Positions 45,214 through 54,826 of a DNA stretch of 64,000 nt are shown one piece after another (position 1 is the first letter of the stretch; every line of letters starts with the position of its first letter). This DNA comes from Streptomyces tateyamensis. Lineage in GTDB: Bacteria; Actinomycetota; Actinomycetes; Streptomycetales; Streptomycetaceae. A program made the translations under genes and the position numbers. Under the pieces are notes generated by a model. The model worked only from the letters and a program-made list of their open reading frames with translations, was not told the origin of the DNA and ran no database searches. The stretch lies in NCBI RefSeq assembly GCF_003205575.1, contig NZ_PYBW01000028.1:1-64000 (forward strand). The letters are read 5' to 3'.

Positions 45214-48200
45214 ATGACGGATCGCACGGTCCTGGTCCGCGTCGTCGCGGACACCGCCCAGTTCGGCCCCGAGATGGTCGGCGCCGCCAAGAAGGCCACC
45301 GTTCTCGGCGACGCCACCGCAGCCGCCGGGCGCGGCACCCGTGCGATGGCCAAGGAGGCCGGGGGCGCCGAAGCGGCGATGGTGGGCCTGGGTACCGGTG
45401 CGCGCGGCGGTGCGGCCGGCGCGGCCGAGGCCGAGGCGCAGGCCGCCAAGACCGGGCGGGCGGTACGCGCGGCCAGCACCGAAGTGGACGCCGGCGCGGC
45501 CGCGTTCGGCCGGATCGGCACGGCAGGCCGTGACGGCATGGCCGCCGTCGAGCACGGCGCCGAGGGCGCCCTGGAGATGACCACCCACCTGGGCACCCTG
45601 CTGGCCGGCGGCGCGCTGCTGCTGGGCCTGCACGACATCGTCCACCAGGGCAACGAGTACAACGACGCCCTGCAGAAGTACCAGGAAGTCACCCGCGCCT
45701 CCGGTGCCCAGATGGCGGTCGCGGGTGCGCAGGCCCAGGCGCTGGGTGCGGACCTGAAGCTGCCGACCGCGACCGCCGCCGAGGCTGCCGACGCGATGGT
45801 CGAGCTGGCCAAGGCGGGCTTGTCCGCGCAGGACGCGGTCACCGCGGCACGGGGCACGATCCAGCTCGCGGCCGCCGCCCGCACCGATGTCGCCACCGCC
45901 GCGAAGATCCAGGGCGACATCCTGGACGAGTTCAACCTCAAGGCCACCGACTCCACCCGCGTCGCGGACATCCTCGCCAACACGGTGAACAGCACCTCCG
46001 GCGAGTTGATGGACCTGTACTACGCGATGAAGTACGTCGGGCCCACCGCCCACAGTCTCAGCATTCCGCTGCAGGACGTCGCCACCGCGGTCGGCCTGCT
46101 CGGCAAGTCCGGCATCATCGGCGACACCGCCGGCACCAGCCTGCGCAGCGCCCTGGTCAACATGGCCAAGCCCACCAAGCAGGCCAGGGAGGGCCTGCAC
46201 GAACTCGGCATCGAGGCCTTCGACAGCCAGGGCCGGTTCAAGGGCCTTGAGTACGTCATCACGCAGCTGCACACCGCCCAGGAGCACCTGAGCGAGCAGC
46301 AGTTCACCGCGGCCGCCGCGATGGCGTTCGGCAAGCCAGCGCTCAGCGCGATGACCGCACTGGCTCACCAAGGCGGCGAGGCGTTCCAGCAGTTCGGCGT
46401 GCAGGTCGGGCGGGCTGGCGGCGCGGCCGCGCTGGCCTCCGCCGAATCCAAGGGCCTGGGCGGCGCGATGCGCTCCCTCGGCAAGGAGATCTCCAGCGCG
46501 TTCCTGCAGGTGTACCTCGGCCTGGCGCCGACCCTGGAGGGCATCACCCGCTGGATGTCGTCCGGCGTGTCGGCGGCGATCCCGCACGTGCAGCGCGGCA
46601 TCAAGGACGCCACCGACCTGTGGACCATCTACGGCCCCACGGTCGAGCGGATCCTGGCCCAGGACACGAACCGGATCGCCACCGCGGCCGGGCGGTTCGC
46701 CGCGCCGGTCGGCCGGGCGCTGCTGACCATCGGCCAGGACTCCATCCCGGTGGCCGTGTCCGGGTTCCACGCGCTGGAGACCGTCGTCCACAACGCCGGG
46801 TCCGCGGTCGTCCCGCTGGTCGGCGGCCTGCAGTCCGTGGTCACCTCCGTCTCCTCCGGGGCAGGCGCGGTCAGCGTGCTGACGGGCCGTCTGCAAGTGG
46901 GCTTCAGCCTGTTCGGGGGCCTGTCCAGCGAGCTGCGGCCACTGGCCGCAATCGTCGGCGACCTCGGGCACGCGTTCGCCGGGCTGCCCGGGCCGATCCA
47001 GCTGTCCATCCTCGGCATGATCGCCATGCGCCCGTTTCGGCCGCAGATCCAGGCCCTGCAGGACACCGTCACCGGCTACGGCCGCTCCGCCACCGCCACC
47101 TTCAACGAGGTGCGCGGTTCGATGCAGCTGCAGTCCATCCTGGCCGAGCAGGCCGGCGTGTCCCTGGGCAAGTGGGGGTCCGGTTTCGCCGCGGTCGAGG
47201 CGCGGGTGCCGGTCATCGGCGAGATGGCCACTAGCTTCCGCACGACCAGTGCGGCGGTGGAGGAGGGCGGCGGCAAGCTCGCGGGCTTCCGCGGCAACCT
47301 GGCCGGTGTCGCCACGGCGGCCGGCGTCGGCGCCAAGGCGGGGCTCAAGGGCGCGCTCAGCGGGGTCGTCAGCCTGCTGGGCGGACCGTGGGGCATCGCG
47401 ATCGGCGCGGCCATGATCGGCCTGGACATGCTGGCCCAGCACCAGCAGGAGGCCGCGGCCGCGACCGAGGCGCACCGGCAGCGGATCTCCTCGCTCGCCC
47501 AGGCGCTGCAGCAGTCCAACGGGCAGATTGACGCGTCGGTGAGGTCGGCCACGGTGCAGACCCTGGCCGACGCCAAGCTCAAGGACGGCAAGACGCAGTT
47601 GCTGGACGTGATGCAGCGCGCCGGCGTCTCCACCCTGCAGCTCACCGATGCCTACCTCGGCCAGGGCGACTCCCTGACGGCGCTCCACGATCGCCTGATG
47701 GCGGCCGCGGAGGGCTACAAGACCGTCTACAACTTTGACAGCGACGGCAATGTGTTCTACACCTACGACCAGCAGGGCAAGGCGATCCTCAAGGCTGCGG
47801 ACGCGATCAACTCCCTGACTGGGGAGGCGCCGGCGGCGATCGCCAAGCAGAAGGACCTGGCGGCCGCCATCGCCGGATCCGGTGCCGCGGCGGGCAACGC
47901 GACCGACCCGGCGGGCAGGCTCAAGAAGATCATCGGGACGCTGTCCGACACCACCGCCGATGCCGACACCCGGGCCCGCTCGCTGCACGACGCGCTGACC
48001 CTGCTGTCCGGCGGCGAGCTGGACGTCCAGGCCGCGACCGCCAAGGCCAACCAGTCCGCGCTCGACCTGGCGGCCACCTACAAGGACAGCGTCGACCACG
48101 CCCGGGGGTACGGGGCGGCGCTGCTGCAGGTCGACGGCTCGCTGAACACGACCTCGGAGAACGGTCAGCAGCTGTGGAACAAGCTGCAGGACCTGAACTC

Positions 48201-49347
48201 GGCGGTGGCCGGCGCGGCGCAGGCCACCTACGACCTGGCGACCGCCAACGGCGCCGACCTGCCGACCGCACTCAAGGCGGCCGAGGCGCCGATGCAGCAG
48301 GCGTGGCAGCAGGCCGTCACCGCGGCGCAGCAGTTCGGCCTGACTGCCGACCAGGCCAAGAACCTGGCCGCGCAGATGGGGTTCATTCCGTCGAATCTGG
48401 CGATCACCCTCGGCGTCAAGGGCCTCGGGGAGACCCAGGCGCAACTGCTGTACGTGCAGGGCCTGGCCGGCCACCTGCCGCCGGGCGCCACGATCAAGGT
48501 GTCGGCGCTGACGGACGACGCGGTGAAGCAGCTGCGGCAGGTCGGGATCGAGGTGACTTCGCTGCCGGGCGGCCGGCAGATGGAGATCACGGCCCCGACC
48601 GACAAGGCGGCCGCGGCGCTGGACGCGCTGATCGCCAAGGAGGTGCCCGGCAAGCAGGTGGACGTCACGGCGCAGACCAGGCAGGCCATCGCCGACCTGG
48701 ACACGGTGGGGCGCACCGTGCAGGCGCTGCCGGGAGCGCACACGGTCACGGTCGCGGCGCTCACCCAGGGCGCGCTGGATGCGCTGCACGCGGTCGGCTA
48801 CACCACCGAGACCCTGCCGGACGGCCGGGTCAAGGTGACCGTGCCGACCGGGGACCCGCTGCACTCCCTGCAGCAGATCCAGGACCAGATCAACGCCCTG
48901 ACCGACAAGACGATCCACGTGAAAACGATCAACGATTTCACGATCACCGGAGGCACCGGGCCCTACGGGAACAAGCCCCTGCCGAACGCGGACGGCGGGA
49001 TCTACAGCCGGGCGATGGCTGCGGGCGGGATCACGACGGCCGCCGACGGTCTGTCAGGCCGTCAGGCCATGGTCGCGTCCCGGCCGATCCTGTGGGCCGA
49101 GGCGGGTCCGGAAGCGTACATCCCGCTGTCCCCGTCCAAGCGGCAGCGCTCCACCGCGCTGCTGGGCCAGGTCGCCGGACAGTTCGGCTACCAGCTCGTC
49201 CCCGCTCGGGCGATGACGGCTCTGGCCCCGGCCTCGGCCGGCCCGAGCTACGACCAGCGCACCACCAACGTGCACCTGCACGGCGCCCAGCAGAGCGACG
49301 CCGAGCAGCGCGCCGACCTGGTGAGGCACCTCCAGTTCGTCAGCTGA
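45214..49347 (+). CDS. Tape measure protein
   Basis: The 1377-residue protein is by far the largest in the element and sets tail length. It begins with a short beta hairpin (DRTVLVRVVADTAQFGPEMV), has a TP901-type domain (about 140-410: GNEYNDALQKYQEVTRASGA, MDLYYAMKYVGPTAHSLSIP), hydrophobic segments (about 590-640, 720-745), helical regions, and near the C-terminus a run of repeating beta-alpha units (about 1070-1225; ALT..A...L..VG...LPGG). It ends with the conserved WAEAGPEAYIPLSPSKRQRS pattern. GGGAGG precedes the ATG. No lytic transglycosylase or peptidase motif was recognised. Confidence 0.95.
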   Translation: MTDRTVLVRVVADTAQFGPEMVGAAKKATVLGDATAAAGRGTRAMAKEAGGAEAAMVGLGTGARGGAAGAAEAEAQAAKTGRAVRAASTEVDAGAAAFGRIGTAGRDGMAAVEHGAEGALEMTTHLGTLLAGGALLLGLHDIVHQGNEYNDALQKYQEVTRASGAQMAVAGAQAQALGADLKLPTATAAEAADAMVELAKAGLSAQDAVTAARGTIQLAAAARTDVATAAKIQGDILDEFNLKATDSTRVADILANTVNSTSGELMDLYYAMKYVGPTAHSLSIPLQDVATAVGLLGKSGIIGDTAGTSLRSALVNMAKPTKQAREGLHELGIEAFDSQGRFKGLEYVITQLHTAQEHLSEQQFTAAAAMAFGKPALSAMTALAHQGGEAFQQFGVQVGRAGGAAALASAESKGLGGAMRSLGKEISSAFLQVYLGLAPTLEGITRWMSSGVSAAIPHVQRGIKDATDLWTIYGPTVERILAQDTNRIATAAGRFAAPVGRALLTIGQDSIPVAVSGFHALETVVHNAGSAVVPLVGGLQSVVTSVSSGAGAVSVLTGRLQVGFSLFGGLSSELRPLAAIVGDLGHAFAGLPGPIQLSILGMIAMRPFRPQIQALQDTVTGYGRSATATFNEVRGSMQLQSILAEQAGVSLGKWGSGFAAVEARVPVIGEMATSFRTTSAAVEEGGGKLAGFRGNLAGVATAAGVGAKAGLKGALSGVVSLLGGPWGIAIGAAMIGLDMLAQHQQEAAAATEAHRQRISSLAQALQQSNGQIDASVRSATVQTLADAKLKDGKTQLLDVMQRAGVSTLQLTDAYLGQGDSLTALHDRLMAAAEGYKTVYNFDSDGNVFYTYDQQGKAILKAADAINSLTGEAPAAIAKQKDLAAAIAGSGAAAGNATDPAGRLKKIIGTLSDTTADADTRARSLHDALTLLSGGELDVQAATAKANQSALDLAATYKDSVDHARGYGAALLQVDGSLNTTSENGQQLWNKLQDLNSAVAGAAQATYDLATANGADLPTALKAAEAPMQQAWQQAVTAAQQFGLTADQAKNLAAQMGFIPSNLAITLGVKGLGETQAQLLYVQGLAGHLPPGATIKVSALTDDAVKQLRQVGIEVTSLPGGRQMEITAPTDKAAAALDALIAKEVPGKQVDVTAQTRQAIADLDTVGRTVQALPGAHTVTVAALTQGALDALHAVGYTTETLPDGRVKVTVPTGDPLHSLQQIQDQINALTDKTIHVKTINDFTITGGTGPYGNKPLPNADGGIYSRAMAAGGITTAADGLSGRQAMVASRPILWAEAGPEAYIPLSPSKRQRSTALLGQVAGQFGYQLVPARAMTALAPASAGPSYDQRTTNVHLHGAQQSDAEQRADLVRHLQFVS

Positions 49348-49363
49348 GAAGGGGAGGTGCGCG

Positions 49364-50251
49364 TTGGTGTACACACCCGGGTCCGCGGTCGGGCCGATCC
49401 GCGTCGACCTCACCCCGCAGGCCGCCGGCGTCGCGCCGGTCAGCCTCGGGGTGGTCGACGCGGCCGGCGTGGCCTGGGTCCTGACCGGCCTGGACGGCTG
49501 GGACAGCCCGGACACCCGCACGATGCAGTACGCGGAGCGGCAGGCCGACCACGGCAGTTGGGCGGGCCCGACCTACCTGACGGCCCGGGTGCTCACCCTG
49601 ACCGGCACCATCGTGGCGCTCGACCAGGCCACGCTGGAGGCCGCGATGGAGCAGCTGCGGGCCGCTGTCGGGGTCTCCGACGTCGTCCTGACGGTCCGCG
49701 AGACGATCCCGAAGCAGTGCACGGCGCGGCGGTCCGGCAAGCTGCTGCTGGAGCGGATCACGGACCGCACGGCCACCTACAGCGTGCTGGTCACGGCCCC
49801 GGACCCGCGCCGCTACTCGACCACGCTGCAGCAGGGCTCCACCGGGCTGCCGTCCACCACCGGCGGCCTGGTGCTGCCCCTCACGCTGCCGCTGACGATG
49901 TCGTCCACGACCGTGTCCGGCAGCATCACCGCGGCCAACGCCGGGAGCATGGCCACCCGGCCTGTGCTGACCATCACCGGGCCGGTCGTCCAGCCCGTGA
50001 TCACCGTGCAGGCGGCCGGCGGCGCCGTCACACAGCTCGCCTACGGCGACCAGCTGGGCGCCGGCGACACGCTGGTGCTCGACTGCGACGCCCACACCGC
50101 CGTGCTCAACGGCACCGCCAGCCGCCGCCGCTACCTGTCCGGGCCCTGGCCCGAGATCGCCGCCGGCTCGACCGCGACCCTGCTGTTCCGCGCGGCCTCC
50201 GGCAGCGCACCCGCGACGCTGAGCGCCTCCTGGCGCTCCGCCTGGATGTAG
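49364..50251 (+). CDS. Distal tail protein (Dit-like)
   Basis: 295 residues after GGGGAGGTG; the start is TTG 49364 or GTG 49367. It has the tail-protein pattern VGPIRVDLTPQAAGVAPVSL, then GLDGWDSPDTRTMQYAERQA and DRTATYSVLVTAPDPRRYST, as in the siphovirus Dit/Sipho_tail family, with a galectin-like C-terminal part (LVLDCDAHTAVLNGTASRRR). It joins the tube to the tip and lies right after the tape measure gene. Confidence 0.85.
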   Translation: MVYTPGSAVGPIRVDLTPQAAGVAPVSLGVVDAAGVAWVLTGLDGWDSPDTRTMQYAERQADHGSWAGPTYLTARVLTLTGTIVALDQATLEAAMEQLRAAVGVSDVVLTVRETIPKQCTARRSGKLLLERITDRTATYSVLVTAPDPRRYSTTLQQGSTGLPSTTGGLVLPLTLPLTMSSTTVSGSITAANAGSMATRPVLTITGPVVQPVITVQAAGGAVTQLAYGDQLGAGDTLVLDCDAHTAVLNGTASRRRYLSGPWPEIAAGSTATLLFRAASGSAPATLSASWRSAWM

Positions 50252-50261
50252 GAGGCTCCAC

Positions 50262-51281
50262 TTGGCCAGGTCCCCGCTGTGGACGAGCACGCTGTCCTAC
50301 GACGCGCACACGATGCGGGTCGCCGGCGCGCTCACCGCGATGTCGGACGGCACCAGCCGCGGCGGCCGCCAAGGCACCCGGCCCGGGCCCGACCTGACGG
50401 TCAGCATCGCCGGCACCACCCTGACCGTCACCACCGGCAACGCCATCGTCTCCAGCGCGGCCGGCGAAGGGGTCTACCACGCGGAGATCGACACCGCCTG
50501 GACCGGCAGCATCAACGCCGCCGACGGCACCTACACCCGCATCGACCTGGTGTACCTGCGCGTGTGGGACCAGGACCTGGACGGCACCGGCCTGCGCAAG
50601 GCGGACATCGTCTACCTGGCCGGCACCCCGTCCGGCAGCCCGAGCGCGCCGTCCATCCCCGCCGGCCAGTACGGCGTTGCGCTAGCCACCGTCAACGTTC
50701 CGCCGTCCGGCGGCGGCGCGGCCTCCGTCAACAACGCTGCCCGGCCCTACACAGTCGCGCCGGGCGGGATCCTGCCGGTGTCGAGCACGGCCGACCTTGC
50801 CGCGGCCGGCCTTTACGTCGGGCAGGCCCGCTACAACACGACCCGCGGCGTAGTGGAGTACTGGACCGGGAGCGCCTGGACCGCACAGGGCGACTGGTCC
50901 GCCTACACCCCGACCTGGAGCGGCCTGTCCGCCCTGGGCGCGGCCACCGCCGCCGGCCGATGGACCCGGATCGGACGTACCGTCATGGCCCAGGTCTCCC
51001 TCCTATGGGGCGCCAGCTCCACCATCGGCGGCGGCAACATCAGCGTCAGCCTGCCAGTGGCCGCCTCCGCCTCAACGATCAGCGCGGTCGGCGACGGCTA
51101 CATCATCGACGCAGGCAACCCGTGGAAAGCTGCCCGCTCGATCATCACGAGCGGCTCCAGCACGGCGAACGTCTTCGCCCTCAAGAACTCGGACATCAGC
51201 TACTGGCCGCCCGGCAGCGCCATCAACAGCTGGGCCTCCGGAGCCGAGATCCACCTGTCGTTCGCCTACGAGGGCACATGA
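50262..51281 (+). CDS. Tail tip / host-interaction protein
   Basis: 339 residues from TTG 50262 after GGAGG (50251-50255). The first 170 residues resemble short actinophage tail proteins (SPLWTSTLSYDAHTMRVAGA, YTRIDLVYLRVWDQDLDGTG); the rest is a Ser/Gly/Thr-rich beta domain (GDWSAYTPTWSGLSALGAAT, then GRWTRIGRTVMAQVSLLWG) found at the tips of fibers and likely to contact the cell. Receptor unknown. Confidence 0.75.
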   Translation: MARSPLWTSTLSYDAHTMRVAGALTAMSDGTSRGGRQGTRPGPDLTVSIAGTTLTVTTGNAIVSSAAGEGVYHAEIDTAWTGSINAADGTYTRIDLVYLRVWDQDLDGTGLRKADIVYLAGTPSGSPSAPSIPAGQYGVALATVNVPPSGGGAASVNNAARPYTVAPGGILPVSSTADLAAAGLYVGQARYNTTRGVVEYWTGSAWTAQGDWSAYTPTWSGLSALGAATAAGRWTRIGRTVMAQVSLLWGASSTIGGGNISVSLPVAASASTISAVGDGYIIDAGNPWKAARSIITSGSSTANVFALKNSDISYWPPGSAINSWASGAEIHLSFAYEGT

Positions 51282-52369
51282 CGCAGCAACCCGTCACCCT
51301 GGCCTGGTACGGCTGCAGCCTGCAGACCGGCGCCATCGCCGAGGAACTGCGCGCCCTCACCCCGACCCAGCCGCTGCAGCGCCGCCTGGGCGCCTCCACC
51401 AGCACCGCGTTCGGCCTCGCCCTGGCCGGGGCGCCGGCCGCGTGGGAGGCCGCGACCGACCCGGGACGGACTCTGACCGTGGGGGTCGACACCGCGACCG
51501 GCCAGATCGTCTGGTCCGGGATCCCGCTGCCGCGCGCTGGCGGCAGCGCCCCCACACTCGACCTGGCCGCAGTCACCCCCGAGTGCTACCTGGACCGCCG
51601 CTACCCCGGCAGCTACTCGGCCACCAGCACCGACCTGGCCACGATCGTGCAGCAGCTCGCGACCCCGATCCTCACCCAGGGCCCCGCGATCACCCTGGAC
51701 ACCACCGCCTGCGGCACCCTCGGCAACTACACCGTGGCCGACACCGACGACAAGAGCATCCTGTCCTGTCTCCAAGAGATCGCCGCCATGGATGGCGCCC
51801 CCGAGTGGACCATCGACACCGTCTGGGCCAACGCCGCCCAGACCGCCGTCCAGCTGGTCCTGCGAATCAAACCCGCGATCGGCGTCCAATCCACCAACCC
51901 CGAGGCGGTGTTCGACATGCCGGGCTGCGTGACCGCCTACACCCTGACCGAGTCGTTCGAAAGGGACAAGGGCGCCACGAGCGTGATCGCCCGCGGTGCG
52001 CAGACCGCCGCCGGCCGCGCCAGCTCCACCACCCACCTGGCCACCGCCCAACTCTCCTCCGGCTGGCCACTGTGGGAGACCCGATTCCAACCCGCCGCGG
52101 CCATTACCGACCAGGCCTCGCTGGAGGCCCACGCCGCCGCCGCGCTCGCGCTCATGGCCACCGGCAGCCGCGCCTGGACCATCAGCGCAGCCGCCTCGGC
52201 CTCGCCCCGCCTCGGCCAGTCCTGGGCGCTCGGCGACTCGGTCCGGCTGCGCGTCACCAGTTCCCCCCGCCACCCGGACGGGGCCGAGACCGTCGCCCGC
52301 GCCTACGCCTGGTCCCTCGACGCCGGCGCCGACCAGGTGCAGCCGATCCTGCTGGAGGGTGTGCAGTGA
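51278..52369 (+). CDS. Minor tail protein (gp37-like tip component)
   Basis: 363 residues from ATG 51278 (ATGA overlap). It begins TQQPVTLAWYGCSLQTGAIA and has GLALAGAPAAWEAATDPGRT, followed by PECYLDRRYPGSYSATSTDL and a mixed alpha/beta body ending GDSVRLRVTSSPRHPDGAET. This matches the tail-tip or hub-type proteins (ReqiPepy6 gp37-like) that follow Dit in actinophages. The long shadow frame upstream is not used. Confidence 0.78.
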   Translation: MTQQPVTLAWYGCSLQTGAIAEELRALTPTQPLQRRLGASTSTAFGLALAGAPAAWEAATDPGRTLTVGVDTATGQIVWSGIPLPRAGGSAPTLDLAAVTPECYLDRRYPGSYSATSTDLATIVQQLATPILTQGPAITLDTTACGTLGNYTVADTDDKSILSCLQEIAAMDGAPEWTIDTVWANAAQTAVQLVLRIKPAIGVQSTNPEAVFDMPGCVTAYTLTESFERDKGATSVIARGAQTAAGRASSTTHLATAQLSSGWPLWETRFQPAAAITDQASLEAHAAAALALMATGSRAWTISAAASASPRLGQSWALGDSVRLRVTSSPRHPDGAETVARAYAWSLDAGADQVQPILLEGVQ

Positions 52370-52370
52370 C

Positions 52371-52829
52371 GTGACCCGACGCCTGGACCAACTCCCCGCC
52401 ACACCAGCCGACCTGGCCGCAACCGTGGCCCGACTGCAACGCGACATCGCCGAGCTGCGTGCCCGCGCCCCGGACCTGTCAGCAGCGGACGCCCTCATGC
52501 CGCCGCTACCGACCAATACCAGCGCGTGGCCGGCCACCTCGGCCGCGGCCTGGACCACCGTCGCCTCCTGCTCGAACCTGGCCTGGCACCCCGGCCTGCG
52601 CCTGGTCCTGGCCACCATCGCCACCGGCGGGGCCGCCGGCAACGTGCGCGTGCTGATCGGCGGCGTGCAGTGGGGCCCGACCGTGGCCGCCGGTACGACG
52701 TTCGACAACACCGGCCTGCTGCCCGGCGTCGCCCTCGGCGCCCAGTACCAGCTCAGCGTCCAGGCCCAGCTCACTTCCGGCAGCGGCAGTGTGGCCGCGC
52801 AGCCGCAGCTGATCCGCTCTATCCCCTGA
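52371..52829 (+). CDS. Minor tail protein with coiled coil
   Basis: 152 residues from GTG 52371. An N-terminal coiled coil (LAATVARLQRDIAELRARAP) leads to a Thr/Ala-rich beta domain (IGGVQWGPTVAAGTTFDNTG). Together these suggest a trimeric tip or fiber protein. Only 1 nt separates it from the previous stop. Confidence 0.68.
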   Translation: MTRRLDQLPATPADLAATVARLQRDIAELRARAPDLSAADALMPPLPTNTSAWPATSAAAWTTVASCSNLAWHPGLRLVLATIATGGAAGNVRVLIGGVQWGPTVAAGTTFDNTGLLPGVALGAQYQLSVQAQLTSGSGSVAAQPQLIRSIP

Positions 52830-52844
52830 CCCCTCGGGAGCACC

Positions 52845-53231
52845 GTGCGCACCGTCACCACCGTGGTCGCCGCCGATCAGGTCACGCTGACCAACTACCT
52901 CGACCAGCTCGCCGCCGCCGAGTACCTCGCCGCACGTGCCGGACAGGCCGGGCCCTCCCAGGCCGGACAGCCCACCGCGTGGGGCGAGTTGTGGCTCCTG
53001 GCCCTGGCCCGCACCAGTGCCGCCACCCCCGGGCAGTGGCAGGTGTACGCCCTCACCAGCGAGGACGACCTCCCCGGCTGGCCCTACAGCACCAGCCAGT
53101 ACACCGGCGGGATCCGCACCCCTGCCGACATCGCCCGCGCCCTGGCGGCCACCGGCGACACCTGCGTCCTGCGGCACTACGCCGGCTTCACCGTCACCTC
53201 GGCCACCGCCGAGACCGTCACCTTGAACTGA
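52845..53231 (+). CDS. Phage protein before the endolysin
   Basis: 128 residues from GTG 52845 with CGGGAG upstream. Helical start (DQVTLTNYLDQLAAAEYLAA), then beta-rich (LPGWPYSTSQYTGGIRTPAD). Conserved-looking place just before lysis genes; function unknown. Confidence 0.6.
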   Translation: MRTVTTVVAADQVTLTNYLDQLAAAEYLAARAGQAGPSQAGQPTAWGELWLLALARTSAATPGQWQVYALTSEDDLPGWPYSTSQYTGGIRTPADIARALAATGDTCVLRHYAGFTVTSATAETVTLN

Positions 53232-53242
53232 CCGGAGGAACC

Positions 53243-54049
53243 ATGCAGTTCGTCACTCGCGACCAGTGGGGCGCCCAGCCCCCGAAGGCGCAGCTGTCCG
53301 ACATGCCGACCGCGCGCGGCGTCAAGGTCCACTGGATCGGCGGCCCCTACCAGACCCCGGCCGACCACGCCCAGTGCGCCGCCGAGGTCCGCGCGATCCA
53401 GCAGGAGCACCTGTCGGACCCGGTTCAGCACTGGATCGACATTGCGTACAACCTGGTCGTTTGTGGGCACTCGGTGGTCTTCGAGGGCCGCGGCGCCGGC
53501 AAGGAGAGCGGGGCCAACGGCAACCAGCCGCTCAACCTCGCGCACTACGCCGTGTGCGCGATCCAGGGCACCAACGAGCCCCTGACCGACGCGCTCAAGT
53601 CCGGGCTCCGGGACGCGATCGAGTACCTCCAGGCCAACGGCGCCGGCGGCGAGATCCTCGGCCACCGCGACGGCTACTCGACCGACTGTCCCGGTGACGA
53701 GCTGTACGCCTGGGTCCACGCCGGCGCACCGCGTCCGGGCGGCGGCTCGCCGAGCCCAGCCCCCGCACCGCAGCCGGCCCCTGCGCCGCACCTGACCGCG
53801 CCGCCGTTCCCGGGCGAGCTCCTCGAGGTCGAGCAGCCGATGCTCCACGACGACAACGTGCGGCGCTGGCAGCAGCGCATGGCCGACCGCGGCTGGCCGA
53901 TCACCGTCGACGGCTGGTACGGCGGACAGTCCGCCACCATCTGCCGCCAGTTCCAGGAGGACTCCACCGCCCACGGCTGGCCGCTGACCGTGGACGGCGT
54001 GGTCGGGCCGCAGACGTGGCGCGCGTCCTGGGAGCGCCCCGTCAGCTGA
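53243..54049 (+). CDS. Endolysin: N-acetylmuramoyl-L-alanine amidase
   Basis: The 268-residue enzyme cuts the amide bond between MurNAc and the peptide to lyse the cell. The N-terminal amidase-2/PGRP domain (about 1-155) shows the zinc ligands: His30 (KVHWIGGPYQ), a second His in EILGHRDGYSTDCPGDELYA and its Cys. A Pro/Ala-rich linker (about 160-195) joins a C-terminal peptidoglycan-binding domain (RRWQQRMADRGWPITVDGWY, then FQEDSTAHGWPLTVDGVVGP). CCGGAGGAA precedes the ATG. Holin genes follow. Confidence 0.94.
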   Translation: MQFVTRDQWGAQPPKAQLSDMPTARGVKVHWIGGPYQTPADHAQCAAEVRAIQQEHLSDPVQHWIDIAYNLVVCGHSVVFEGRGAGKESGANGNQPLNLAHYAVCAIQGTNEPLTDALKSGLRDAIEYLQANGAGGEILGHRDGYSTDCPGDELYAWVHAGAPRPGGGSPSPAPAPQPAPAPHLTAPPFPGELLEVEQPMLHDDNVRRWQQRMADRGWPITVDGWYGGQSATICRQFQEDSTAHGWPLTVDGVVGPQTWRASWERPVS

Positions 54050-54145
54050 CCGGCAGTCACCCAACCCCAGCAGCAGCCGGCCAGCTCCTCCTGGAGGTTG
54101 GCCAGCTGCCCGCCCCACGCTCACGCCACCGATCGGAGAACAACC

Positions 54146-54445
54146 ATGGCCAACGCCCCCATCGAGACCAAGGTGCGCTGGTCCAGCGCTGCCGCGCTGG
54201 TCCTCGGCCTCATCATCACCGGGCTCAACTCCGGCGCGGAAAACAGTGCGCTCCTCGCCCCGCTGCCGCAGTGGGCGCAGTCCATCATCACGCTGATGGG
54301 GCCGCCGCTGGCGGTGCTGCTGGCGGGCTGGGCCGCCCCGCACTCGCCGCGGCCGGCGCCGGACCCGGCCGCTCCGGCGGCGCCGGCCGCCGTCTCGGTC
54401 CCGACCGTTCCCCCGGCGGTGACCGACCCGGGCAGCGGCGCGTGA
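54146..54445 (+). CDS. Holin
   Basis: 99 residues from ATG 54146 with GGAGAA upstream. Two hydrophobic helices (about 12-30, AAALVLGLIITGLNSGA; 45-64, IITLMGPPLAVLLAGWAA) and a Pro/Ala-rich cytoplasmic tail form a typical small class-II-like holin of actinophages. It should form lesions in the membrane that let the endolysin out. Its stop overlaps the next GTG. Confidence 0.82.
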   Translation: MANAPIETKVRWSSAAALVLGLIITGLNSGAENSALLAPLPQWAQSIITLMGPPLAVLLAGWAAPHSPRPAPDPAAPAAPAAVSVPTVPPAVTDPGSGA

Positions 54446-54777
54446 CCGACTCCACCGGGGTCGGCAGCGTGGACCTGCTCGTCGTCTGGGCGGGCGCCGT
54501 CGTCGCGCTGGCGGGTGTGCTCGCCCTGGTCTGGCGGGGCACCCGCGGCCTGCGGCTACTCGGCCGCCGCGTCGGCGAGGTGGTCGATGACTGGCAAGGC
54601 ACCGACGCCCGACCTGGCGTCCCGGCCCACCCCGGGGTGATGGTACGGCTCGGCGCGATCGAGGACCGCCTGGCCGCCGTGGAGCATGAGATGCGGCCCA
54701 ACAGCGGCAGCAGCCTGCGCGACGCGCTCGACCGCGTTGAAGTCCACATCGGCACCGCGCCGAAGAGCAACACCTGA
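54442..54777 (+). CDS. Second holin-like membrane protein
   Basis: 111 residues from GTG 54442 (GTGA overlap). A single N-terminal membrane helix (LLVVWAGAVVALAGVLALVW) is followed by a cytoplasmic helical tail (IEDRLAAVEHEMRPNSGSSL). Two-component holin or antiholin genes in this order are common in actinophages. Role not certain. Confidence 0.68.
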   Translation: MTDSTGVGSVDLLVVWAGAVVALAGVLALVWRGTRGLRLLGRRVGEVVDDWQGTDARPGVPAHPGVMVRLGAIEDRLAAVEHEMRPNSGSSLRDALDRVEVHIGTAPKSNT

Positions 54778-54782
54778 CACCC

Positions 54783-54818
54783 AAGCGCCCCGCCCGGCTC
54801 CGGCCGGGCGGGGCGCTT
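54783..54818. terminator. Bidirectional terminator after lysis genes
   Basis: 15-bp perfect arms (54783-54797, 54804-54818) with a 6-nt loop, between the plus-strand holin and a minus-strand gene. It ends the late operon. Confidence 0.9.
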
Positions 54819-54826
54819 CGTCGCGT

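Noticed and set aside
44524..48918. A 1464-codon open frame on the minus strand across the tape measure gene
   Set aside because: It is the antisense shadow of the tape measure and neighbouring genes in high-GC DNA; its translation is Gly/Arg/His-rich without any domain, while the plus strand shows clear family motifs.
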